Assembly (NCBI GenBank): GCA_025355595.1
Contig: JANXZI010000294.1
Coordinates: forward strand, 1 to 5,159
Source of the DNA: Spartobacteria bacterium
GTDB taxonomy: Bacteria; Verrucomicrobiota; Verrucomicrobiia; Chthoniobacterales; Chthoniobacteraceae
DNA: 5,159 nt
Reading direction: 5' to 3'
The notes under the pieces are model-generated. The model was not told the DNA's origin. It searched no databases and saw only the letters and a program-made list of their open reading frames with translations. The position numbers were made by a program, and so were the translations under genes. Positions 1 to 5,159 of the stretch are shown here, piece by piece. Each line of letters starts with the position of its first letter. Position 1 is the stretch's first letter.

Positions 1-1134
1 CTCCAGCCGACCTACGTCTCGAAAGGATCGCCGCCCTTTGTCGATTTGCCGAAGCAGACGGGCACCGCGACGACATCGCTCAACGCGCAGATCCGCCTGC
101 AAGCGGTGAAAGTCGGCGAAGGGATCATCGGGCGCGCACTCTCGGAATATAGTTCGGCCTCACTTCTGCCGACGGATGCGCGGCTGGAACGTCTGCTGGC
201 GTATGGGGTGAACTCGGCATTCATCGCGCCGCTGATCTACGCGGGGCAAAACCTCGGCGTGCTCGCGCTGGCGCGCTCGGGAAAAAGCGAGCCGTTCGGG
301 CCGGAACATTTCAATACATTCAAGGCGCTCGCCGAGCAGTCGGCCTTCTCGCTTTTCGACGCATACCTCCACCACGAGGCGGCGGAGAAGAAGCAGATCG
401 AGAAGGATCTGAACATCGCCAACGAGGTGCAGCGCATCCTGCTGCCGAGCGAGCCGCCGGTGCTCGCCGGCTTCGATCTCGCCGGCACGAATGTCCCGGC
501 GCGCTACGTGAGTGGCGATTACTTTGACTACATCCCGCTCGATGACGACCGCTGCGGCGTGGTGATCGCGGACGTGTCGGGCAAGGGCATCCCGGCGGCG
601 CTGCTGATGGCGATGACGCGGACGGCGCTGCGTCTTTTTGCCAAGGGCGACGGCTCGCCCGCCGAGGTGATTCGCCGGCTGAACGCCCAACTTTACCCCG
701 ACATCCGCGAGGACATGTTCATCTCGCTCGCCTACCTCGTGCTCGACCGGCGCAGCAGCGAACTGCGCCTCGTGCGCGCCGGGCACGACGCACCGCTCGT
801 GTACCGCGCCGCGGACAAAAGTGTGACGCGCGTGAATCCGCCGGGCATGGCTGTGGGCATTGACAGCGGGAGCGCATTCAATAGGGTCACGAACGATTTT
901 TCCCTGACTCTGCATCCCGGCGACTGCCTCGTCCTCTACACGGACGGTGTGACTGAAGCGCAGGACAGGAACGGGGACGAGTTCGGGTTGGAAGCGATGA
1001 TTCGCTCCGTGCAGGGAAGCGCATCCGAAGGCGCGGCCGGCATCATCCAGCGCGTCACCAGTGACGTGAAGGCATTCATCGGCGACCAACCGCCACATGA
1101 CGACATCACACTGATCACCATCTTGAAAAAATGA
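1..1134 (+). CDS. GAF domain-containing SpoIIE/RsbU-type serine phosphatase, 5' partial
   Basis: This is the C-terminal 377 residues of a PPM-family Ser/Thr phosphatase of the SpoIIE/RsbU type. The frame is open to the window edge with no stop, so the true start lies upstream; the in-frame TTG at 46 is unlikely to be the start. Visible residues 1-120 resemble the end of a GAF sensory domain (PLIYAGQNLGVLALAR, then FGPEHFNTFKALAEQSA). A charged helical linker follows (about 122-147), ending in the typical ANEVQRILLP. The phosphatase domain runs from about 150 to 377. It keeps all metal-site motifs: SGDYFD (Asp173), DVSGKG (Asp191), RAGH (259-262), TDGVTE (Asp315) and HDDIT (Asp367/368), so it should be active. 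Family members dephosphorylate anti-anti-sigma (STAS) proteins in partner-switching pathways. The substrate here is unknown, and no RsbV, RsbW or sigma gene is in the window. Its TGA overlaps the grpE ATG, suggesting co-translation with the chaperone genes. Domain assignment is firm; the physiological role is inference. Confidence 0.93.
   Translation, partial: LQPTYVSKGSPPFVDLPKQTGTATTSLNAQIRLQAVKVGEGIIGRALSEYSSASLLPTDARLERLLAYGVNSAFIAPLIYAGQNLGVLALARSGKSEPFGPEHFNTFKALAEQSAFSLFDAYLHHEAAEKKQIEKDLNIANEVQRILLPSEPPVLAGFDLAGTNVPARYVSGDYFDYIPLDDDRCGVVIADVSGKGIPAALLMAMTRTALRLFAKGDGSPAEVIRRLNAQLYPDIREDMFISLAYLVLDRRSSELRLVRAGHDAPLVYRAADKSVTRVNPPGMAVGIDSGSAFNRVTNDFSLTLHPGDCLVLYTDGVTEAQDRNGDEFGLEAMIRSVQGSASEGAAGIIQRVTSDVKAFIGDQPPHDDITLITILKK
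1131..1134 (+). other. ATGA start/stop overlap, phosphatase to grpE
   Basis: The phosphatase TGA (1132-1134) and the grpE ATG (1131-1133) share bases. Such overlaps usually mean that ribosomes ending one gene restart on the next. No Shine-Dalgarno sequence is seen before this ATG (the preceding bases are TCTTGAAAAA), which strengthens the case for coupling. Confidence 0.85.
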
Positions 1135-1670
1135 GCACACCAAACGTGGACACCGAGGGGAAACCCAAGACAGCCGAACCCGCAGCAAATGCAGAAGCCG
1201 AGGCGCTCGATCCTTTTGAGGCCGCAGAGGCCGAGGCCGCAAAATGGAAGGACGCCGCGCTGCGCGCACAGGCCGATCTCGACAACTACCGCAAGCGCGT
1301 CGCCCGCGAGCGCGACGAGGATTTCAAACGCGCGCAGGGCGTGCTACTGGAGCGGCTGCTGCCGGTGCTGGATAATTTCGAGCTGGGCATGATGGAGGTG
1401 CGCAAGGGCGACCCGAAGTCGCCCATCGTGATCGGCATGGAGATGATCGAGCGGCAACTGAAGGAATTCATGAGCGGAAGTGGCGTCGAGGTCATCGAGA
1501 CCGTGGGCGTAAAATTCGATCCGAACCTGCACGAGGCCGTGAGTCAGGAGGAAAGCGCCGACATTGCCGAGGGGAAGATCATCCGGCAGTTGCGCCGCGG
1601 ATTCCGCCTGCGCGACCGACTGCTGCGCGCGGCGATGGTGGTCGTGAGCAAGGGCGCGCCCGCAGCCTAG
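1131..1670 (+). CDS. grpE: GrpE, nucleotide exchange factor of DnaK
   Basis: This is a 179-residue GrpE, a usual length. GrpE acts in the cytoplasm as a dimer that releases ADP from DnaK and so resets the Hsp70 folding cycle; in some bacteria it also works as a thermosensor. The first 35 or so residues are acidic and Ala/Glu-rich, as in most GrpE N-terminal tails. A long helix follows, with the family pattern ALRAQADLDNYRKRVARE (43-60). Next come LLPVLDNFELGM (76-87) and the C-terminal beta domain with FDPNLHEAVSQEE (129-141) and the signature region RRGFRLRDRLLRAAMVVVSK (155-174). The start is the ATG in an ATGA overlap with the phosphatase stop. No Shine-Dalgarno sequence precedes it, so translation may depend on coupling to the upstream gene. 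dnaJ follows after 12 bp. The usual partner dnaK is not adjacent and must be encoded elsewhere. No CIRCE-like inverted repeat is visible upstream. Confidence 0.97.
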   Translation: MSTPNVDTEGKPKTAEPAANAEAEALDPFEAAEAEAAKWKDAALRAQADLDNYRKRVARERDEDFKRAQGVLLERLLPVLDNFELGMMEVRKGDPKSPIVIGMEMIERQLKEFMSGSGVEVIETVGVKFDPNLHEAVSQEESADIAEGKIIRQLRRGFRLRDRLLRAAMVVVSKGAPAA

Positions 1671-1682
1671 CGGCCAAATCGA

Positions 1683-2843
1683 ATGTCCAAGAAACGCGAC
1701 TACTACGAGATCCTCGGCGTTGCCAAAAACGCATCGGCGGATGACATCAAGAAGGCCTACCGCAAGCTCGCGGTGAAGCTGCACCCGGATAAAAATCCGG
1801 GCGATCACACTGCGGAAAATAATTTCAAGGAACTCGGTGAGGCGTACGAGGCGATCTCCGATCCCGACAAGCGCGCGGCATACGACCGCTACGGTCACGC
1901 GGCTTTCGCGCAAGGCGGCGGGGCGGCGCGCGGGGGCGCGGATTTCCACGATCCGATGGACATTTTCCGCGAGGTCTTCGGAGGCGGCGGGGGCGGCGGG
2001 GGCAATATCTTCGAGCAGTTCTTCGGCGGCGGTGGCGGTGGTGGCGGGAGATCCGAACGCGAGAGCCGGCAGCGCGGCAGCGATCTGCGCTACGACATGC
2101 AGATCACGCTCGAGGAGGCGGCATTCGGTGCGGAGAAGGAAATCGAAGTCTCCAAGCCCAGCGCATGCGGTGCGTGCAATGGCAGTGGCGCGGAAAAAGG
2201 ATCACGCGTCGTGACCTGCCACACCTGCGGAGGCCGCGGTCAGGTTGTGACGTCGCGCGGATTTTTCCAGGTCGCGCAGACTTGCCCGCGCTGCAAAGGC
2301 ACGGGCCAGACCGTCGAGAAGCCGTGCGGCGAATGCCGGGGCGAAGGACGCTCGGAGCAGAGCACGCGCATCAAATTAAAAATCCCGGCGGGCATCGAGG
2401 ACGGCTCGCGCCTGCGCAGCACCGGTAACGGCGAGGCGGGCGTCCGCGGCGGGCAGGCCGGGGATCTCTATGTGGTCATCCATGTGAAGGAGCACGACGT
2501 CTTCGAGCGCGAGGAATCAAACCTGTTTTGTGACATGCCGATCCATTTCTCGATGGCGACGCTCGGCGGTGAAATCAAGGTCCACACGTTGCACGGTGAA
2601 GCAACGCTGAAGATTCCCGCAGGCACGCAGAGCGGCACCATTTTCAAGATTCGCGGCAAGGGCATGCCCGAACTCGGCAGCGGCGACATGGGCGATCTGA
2701 ATGTGCGCACCGTGATCGCGGTGCCGAAAAAGCTGACGCCGGAGCAGAAGCACAAGCTGCAGGAATTTGCCGAGCTGCTCGGTGACGAGGTGCCGCCGCC
2801 GCACAAGAGTTTCTTCGAGCGGGCGAAGGAGTTTTTCCAGTAG
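1683..2843 (+). CDS. dnaJ: DnaJ, type I Hsp40 co-chaperone
   Basis: This is a complete 386-residue DnaJ, of normal length. It delivers unfolded clients to DnaK and stimulates DnaK ATPase activity in the cytoplasm. The J domain (about 5-70) begins with the classic RDYYEILGV and carries the HPD tripeptide at 34-36. The Gly/Phe region (about 76-125) contains DIFREVF and NIFEQFF, each followed by eight glycines. The zinc-binding domain has all four CxxCxGxG repeats: CGACNGSG (162-169), CHTCGGRG (179-186), CPRCKGTG (201-208) and CGECRGEG (215-222). The substrate-binding C-terminal domains follow, including IPAGIEDGSRLR and LKIPAGTQSGTIFKIRGKGMP, then a dimerisation tail. The ATG at 1683 gives the canonical N-terminus MSKKRDYYE. 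The 12 bp leader after grpE has no clear Shine-Dalgarno sequence. Adjacent grpE supports the DnaK-system assignment. All key residues are intact. Confidence 0.98.
   Translation: MSKKRDYYEILGVAKNASADDIKKAYRKLAVKLHPDKNPGDHTAENNFKELGEAYEAISDPDKRAAYDRYGHAAFAQGGGAARGGADFHDPMDIFREVFGGGGGGGGNIFEQFFGGGGGGGGRSERESRQRGSDLRYDMQITLEEAAFGAEKEIEVSKPSACGACNGSGAEKGSRVVTCHTCGGRGQVVTSRGFFQVAQTCPRCKGTGQTVEKPCGECRGEGRSEQSTRIKLKIPAGIEDGSRLRSTGNGEAGVRGGQAGDLYVVIHVKEHDVFEREESNLFCDMPIHFSMATLGGEIKVHTLHGEATLKIPAGTQSGTIFKIRGKGMPELGSGDMGDLNVRTVIAVPKKLTPEQKHKLQEFAELLGDEVPPPHKSFFERAKEFFQ
1980..2048 (+). repeat. Two GGN-repeat tracts encoding Gly8 blocks in the DnaJ G/F region
   Basis: Two runs of eight consecutive glycine codons (1980-2003 and 2025-2048, mostly GGC/GGG/GGT) are separated by 21 bases encoding NIFEQFF. 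Together with the preceding EVF, the pattern aromatic-Gly8 occurs twice. The tracts form part of the flexible Gly/Phe linker of DnaJ. The low-complexity triplets are likely prone to in-frame slippage, so length may differ between strains; that last point is inference. Confidence 0.8.
2826..2831 (+). promoter_or_regulatory. Possible ribosome binding site for rsmE
   Basis: AAGGAG lies inside the last codons of dnaJ, 14 bases before the rsmE ATG. The sequence matches a Shine-Dalgarno core, but the spacing is longer than the usual 5-10 bases and the bases also encode DnaJ Lys-Glu. It is the only purine-rich match I see close to any of the five gene starts in the window, so it is a weak call. Confidence 0.35.
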
Positions 2844-2845
2844 CG

Positions 2846-3589
2846 ATGCCGCGCTTCCACATTCCCAGCCTCGCGTGGAATCCCGACCGCCTCGCGCTCG
2901 ATGCAGGCGAGTCGCACCACGCGTTCGACGTGCTGCGGATGAAGGCGGGCGAGCGCGCGACGGTCTTCGACGGCGAAGGCCACGAGGCCGAGGTCGAACT
3001 CGGGCCGCACGGAAAGTCCGGCACGCCGCTGCGGAAGATCTCGCTCGTAAAAACTGCCCCGCTCCCCTGCCGCATTACGCTCGCGCAGGCGGTGCCGAAG
3101 GGGAAAAACATGGAGCTGATCATCGAGAAGGCGACGGAGCTTGGCGTGTCGGCCATCGCGCCGCTGATGAGCGAGCGGACGGTCGTGCGCGGCTCGGAGG
3201 ACGATCATATTCGCAAGCAGGCCAAGTGGCAGCGCACCGCGATCGAGGCTTGCAAGCAGTGTGGACAAAACTTTCTCCCACGCGTCGTGAAACCCTCCAC
3301 CCCGCGCGAGCTTTTCGAGCGGAATGAAAAATTCGATCTCATGCTCATCGGCTCGCTGCAAGGCGACGCACGCCCACTCAAGCAGGTGCTCGCGGAGAGC
3401 GGAGCAAAACGCCCGAGCAGCGTGCTGATTCTCATCGGCCCCGAGGGGGATTTCACGCCAGCCGAGGTCGCGCTCGCACGGAGCCACGGATGCCGCCCGG
3501 TCACACTCGGGCCGATTATTTTGCGCACCGAGACCGCGGCGATTTACTGCGTGAGCGTGCTGAACCACGAGCTGCAATCTGCATCGTGA
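2846..3589 (+). CDS. rsmE: RsmE, 16S rRNA (uracil(1498)-N3)-methyltransferase
   Basis: This is a 247-residue SPOUT-class methyltransferase of the RsmE family, at normal length. The enzyme uses S-adenosylmethionine to methylate N3 of U1498 in 16S rRNA, in the decoding region of the 30S subunit. The N-terminal PUA-like RNA-binding part spans about 1-70 and includes the family HHAFDVLRMKAGE (24-36). The SPOUT knot domain begins near 76 and has LAQAVPKGKNMELIIEKATELGV (79-101, read as two blocks around KGKNMELI and KATELGV) and EACKQCGQ (134-141). The SAM-binding C-terminal motifs are LIGPEGDFTPAE (196-207) and LGPIILRTETAAIY (221-234). Two positions differ from the commonest forms: GPEGD in place of GPEGG or GPEGW, and LGPIILR where LGPRILR is usual. 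The fold-defining residues remain. The ATG lies 2 bp after the dnaJ stop. The dnaJ-rsmE neighbourhood is also known in Firmicutes, where prmA lies between them; no prmA is present here. Confidence 0.95.
   Translation: MPRFHIPSLAWNPDRLALDAGESHHAFDVLRMKAGERATVFDGEGHEAEVELGPHGKSGTPLRKISLVKTAPLPCRITLAQAVPKGKNMELIIEKATELGVSAIAPLMSERTVVRGSEDDHIRKQAKWQRTAIEACKQCGQNFLPRVVKPSTPRELFERNEKFDLMLIGSLQGDARPLKQVLAESGAKRPSSVLILIGPEGDFTPAEVALARSHGCRPVTLGPIILRTETAAIYCVSVLNHELQSAS
3586..3589 (+). other. GTGA start/stop overlap, rsmE to prmC
   Basis: The rsmE TGA (3587-3589) overlaps a GTG start (3586-3588) for prmC. This fixes the likely prmC start and suggests translational coupling. The upstream bases lack a clear ribosome binding site; GAGC at 3570-3573 is a weak match at best. 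Confidence 0.7.
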
Positions 3590-4458
3590 CGCAGACCGCG
3601 CCCACGAAGACCGTGCTCGAAGTGATCACCGCGACGGCGGCATACTTTCAAAAGAGCGGCGTCGAAAATCCGCGGCTGAACATCGAGCACCTGCTCGCGC
3701 ATGTGCTTCGCAAAAAGCGGATGGATCTTTACGTGGAGTTTGACCGGGTGCTCAGCGAGGCGGAACTCACACCGCTGCGCGATCTCGTCCGCCGCCGCGC
3801 CCAGCGCGAGCCGCTGCAGCACCTGCTCGGCACCGTCGAATTTCTCGGCCTCACGCTGAAGTGCGACGCGCGCGCCCTCATCCCGCGACCCGAGACAGAG
3901 CAGCTCTGCGAGATGCTCGCCGCGCAGGCAAAGTCCGCCGACTGCGCGTGGAAAAATGGGTGCATCGCCGATGTCGGGACGGGCAGCGGCTGCATCGCGC
4001 TCGCGCTCGCGAATGCCTTCCCCGAAGCAAAAGTGATCGGCCTCGATGCCTCCGAAGACGCTCTCGCGCTCGCGCGGGAAAATGCGGAGCGCACTGGACT
4101 CGCCGGGCGCGTGGTCTTTTCCAAAAGCGATCTGCTCTCCGCCGCGGAAGGCCCGTTCGACCTCGTCGTCGCAAACCTGCCCTACATCCCGAGCGCAGAC
4201 ATCGCCGCACTCCAACCCGAGGTGCAGCGCGATCCCGCTGCGGCGCTCGATGGCGGCGCTGACGGGTTGGCGATTATCCGACGGGTCATCCCGCAGGCTG
4301 CAGCGAAACTTCGCAGCGGCGGCACGCTCGCGCTCGAAGTCGGACTCGATCAGACTGCGATCCTCGCGGCGGAACTTTCCGCGCAGGGATGGCGCGACAC
4401 AAAAATCCTGAAAGATCACCAGGGCCGCGAACGTTTCATCTTCACTACTCATGGATAA
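3586..4458 (+). CDS. prmC: PrmC, peptide chain release factor N5-glutamine methyltransferase
   Basis: This 290-residue PrmC (HemK) methylates the glutamine of the GGQ motif in release factors RF1 and RF2, using S-adenosylmethionine, and so speeds translation termination. I chose the GTG at 3586, which overlaps the rsmE TGA as GTGA. It gives an N-terminus (TVLEVITATAAYFQKSGVE) typical of the family and a usual length. An in-frame ATG at 3490 would add 32 residues that merely shadow the conserved rsmE end. The N-terminal helical domain (about 1-80) includes PRLNIEHLLAHVL. The linker motif IPRPETE sits at 99-105. SAM motif I is DVGTGSGCIALALA (129-142), followed by VIGLDAS with the ribose-binding acidic residue. 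The catalytic motif reads NLPY (197-200) instead of the usual NPPY. Asn197, Pro199 and Tyr200 are kept, so activity is likely. No prfA gene adjoins it. The end overlaps murA by 8 bp. Confidence 0.95.
   Translation: MTQTAPTKTVLEVITATAAYFQKSGVENPRLNIEHLLAHVLRKKRMDLYVEFDRVLSEAELTPLRDLVRRRAQREPLQHLLGTVEFLGLTLKCDARALIPRPETEQLCEMLAAQAKSADCAWKNGCIADVGTGSGCIALALANAFPEAKVIGLDASEDALALARENAERTGLAGRVVFSKSDLLSAAEGPFDLVVANLPYIPSADIAALQPEVQRDPAAALDGGADGLAIIRRVIPQAAAKLRSGGTLALEVGLDQTAILAAELSAQGWRDTKILKDHQGRERFIFTTHG
4451..4458 (+). other. 8 bp overlap, prmC to murA
   Basis: The murA ATG at 4451 lies before the prmC TAA at 4456-4458, in another frame. The first three murA codons (Met-Asp-Lys) are shared with the prmC end. 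The preceding bases are pyrimidine-rich (TTTCATCTTCACTACTC), so no Shine-Dalgarno pairing is likely and coupling to prmC is the simplest explanation. Confidence 0.8.
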
Positions 4459-5159
4459 AATCCTCGTTCACGGCGGCAACAAACTCAGCGGCAATGTCCG
4501 CATCTCCGGCAGCAAAAACAGCGCGCTGCCCATCCTCGCCGCCACCTTGCTCACGAAGGATCCCTGCACGATCTCCAATGTGCCGGACCTCTCGGACATC
4601 CATTACATGCTGCAAATCCTCTCGCACCTCGGCGCGCAGGTCGAGCGGGCCAGCGGCGTGGTCACGGTGCAGGCGGAGAAAATCATCACCGAAGCTCCGT
4701 ACGAGATCGTCCGCAAAATGCGCGCGTCCGTCTGCGTACTCGGCCCGCTGCTCGGGCGCGAAAAGGAGGCCACCGTCTCGCTGCCCGGCGGCTGCGTCAT
4801 CGGCGACCGCCCGATTGACCTGCATTTGAAAGGCTTCGAGGGCCTCGGCGCGATGCACCGCATCGAGTCGGGCAACGTGAAAGTTTTCGCCAACCAGCTC
4901 ATCGGCGGCGTCATCAATCTGCGCGGCAAACAAGGCCCCACCGTGCTCGGCACGGACAACGTGATGATGGCCGCAGTGCTCGCGGAAGGCACCACCGTCA
5001 TCGACAGCGCGGCGGCGGAACCCGAGGTCGTCGATCTCGCGAATTTCCTCATCAAGATGGGCGCGAAGATCGAAGGCGCGGGCACCCGGCGCATCGTCAT
5101 CGAGGGCGTGAAAGAGCTGCACGGTGCGGAGCATTCCGTCATCCCGGATCGCATCGAGG
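4451..5159 (+). CDS. murA: MurA, UDP-N-acetylglucosamine 1-carboxyvinyltransferase, 3' partial
   Basis: The first 236 residues of MurA (EPSP synthase-like fold) are visible; the frame is open to the window edge and about 180-200 residues should follow. MurA transfers enolpyruvate from phosphoenolpyruvate to UDP-GlcNAc in the cytoplasm, the first committed step of peptidoglycan synthesis. The N-terminus MDKILVHGGNKLSG is typical. Lys22 and Asn23 in SGSKNSALP match the substrate-binding pair of the E. coli enzyme. MRASVCVLGPLL (90-101) and the active-site loop LPGGCVIGDRPIDLH (111-125) follow; Cys115 and Arg120 fall at exactly the E. coli numbers. Later blocks TDNVMMAAVLAEGTT, AEPEVVDLANFLIKMGAKI and VIPDRIE also fit. 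Cys115 is the residue attacked by fosfomycin, so the enzyme is predicted to be of the sensitive type. The ATG lies inside the prmC stop region with an 8 bp overlap and no clear Shine-Dalgarno sequence. Paralogue MurZ cannot be excluded as a name, but the function is the same. Confidence 0.96.
   Translation, partial: MDKILVHGGNKLSGNVRISGSKNSALPILAATLLTKDPCTISNVPDLSDIHYMLQILSHLGAQVERASGVVTVQAEKIITEAPYEIVRKMRASVCVLGPLLGREKEATVSLPGGCVIGDRPIDLHLKGFEGLGAMHRIESGNVKVFANQLIGGVINLRGKQGPTVLGTDNVMMAAVLAEGTTVIDSAAAEPEVVDLANFLIKMGAKIEGAGTRRIVIEGVKELHGAEHSVIPDRIE

Noticed and set aside
160..1269. Long minus-strand open frame opposite the phosphatase gene and the start of grpE
   Set aside because: Its translation is Arg/His/Ala-rich without recognisable motifs, and the opposite strand encodes a clear phosphatase. 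It is a typical antisense shadow of GC-rich coding DNA.
1671..1682. Possible terminator or promoter between grpE and dnaJ
   Set aside because: The gap is only 12 bp with no inverted repeat or T-run, too short for either element.
2468..3577. Long minus-strand open frame opposite the end of dnaJ and rsmE
   Set aside because: It spans two well-supported genes on the other strand, has no domain I recognise, and its composition is that of a codon-position shadow.
3490..3585. Upstream in-frame ATG at 3490 as the start of prmC
   Set aside because: The added residues are an out-of-frame reading of the conserved RsmE C-terminal motif, and the GTG at 3586 gives the normal PrmC N-terminus and length.
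3544..4452. Minus-strand open frame opposite prmC
   Set aside because: PrmC motifs on the plus strand are unmistakable; the minus frame shows no motif and a charged low-information composition.
4389..4829. Plus-strand open frame across the prmC-murA junction in another frame
   Set aside because: It is Ser/Arg-rich and out of frame with the clear MurA reading that begins at 4451.

Overview
The window is a GC-rich bacterial chromosomal segment with six tightly packed genes, all on the + strand. In order they are a GAF + SpoIIE/PP2C-type serine phosphatase (5' end cut by the window), grpE, dnaJ, rsmE, prmC and murA (3' end cut by the window). The largest gap between genes is 12 bp. Three junctions overlap by 4, 4 and 8 bp. 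No intergenic stretch is long enough to hold an ordinary promoter or terminator, so this looks like one polycistronic unit or part of one. No RNA gene, mobile element, CRISPR array or attachment site is visible.

Region by region: positions 1-1134 encode an RsbU-like regulatory phosphatase with a sensory GAF domain, a short helical linker and a complete set of PPM metal-binding motifs. Its stop codon overlaps the start of grpE (1131-1670), the DnaK nucleotide-exchange factor. dnaJ (1683-2843) follows and is a full type I J-protein with J domain, Gly/Phe region, four zinc-finger repeats and C-terminal substrate-binding domains. No dnaK lies between grpE and dnaJ. rsmE (2846-3589, 16S rRNA m3U1498 methyltransferase), prmC (3586-4458, release-factor glutamine methyltransferase) and murA (4451 to beyond the window, first committed step of peptidoglycan synthesis) complete the row.

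Together the genes cover protein folding (grpE, dnaJ), ribosome and translation-termination quality (rsmE, prmC) and cell-wall precursor synthesis (murA), with a possible stress-signalling phosphatase at the upstream end. That mix is housekeeping. The less usual points are the phosphatase translationally overlapping grpE, the missing dnaK, an NLPY instead of NPPY catalytic motif in PrmC, two eight-glycine blocks in DnaJ, and few recognisable Shine-Dalgarno sequences.

Organism: a Gram-negative-type bacterium with high GC. Protein style (for example the RsmE C-terminal motif and the NLPYIP form of PrmC) and the gene order make me lean towards the Verrucomicrobiota/PVC group. This is an inference from memory, not something the sequence proves. 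I see no convincing sign of a wholly undescribed system here.
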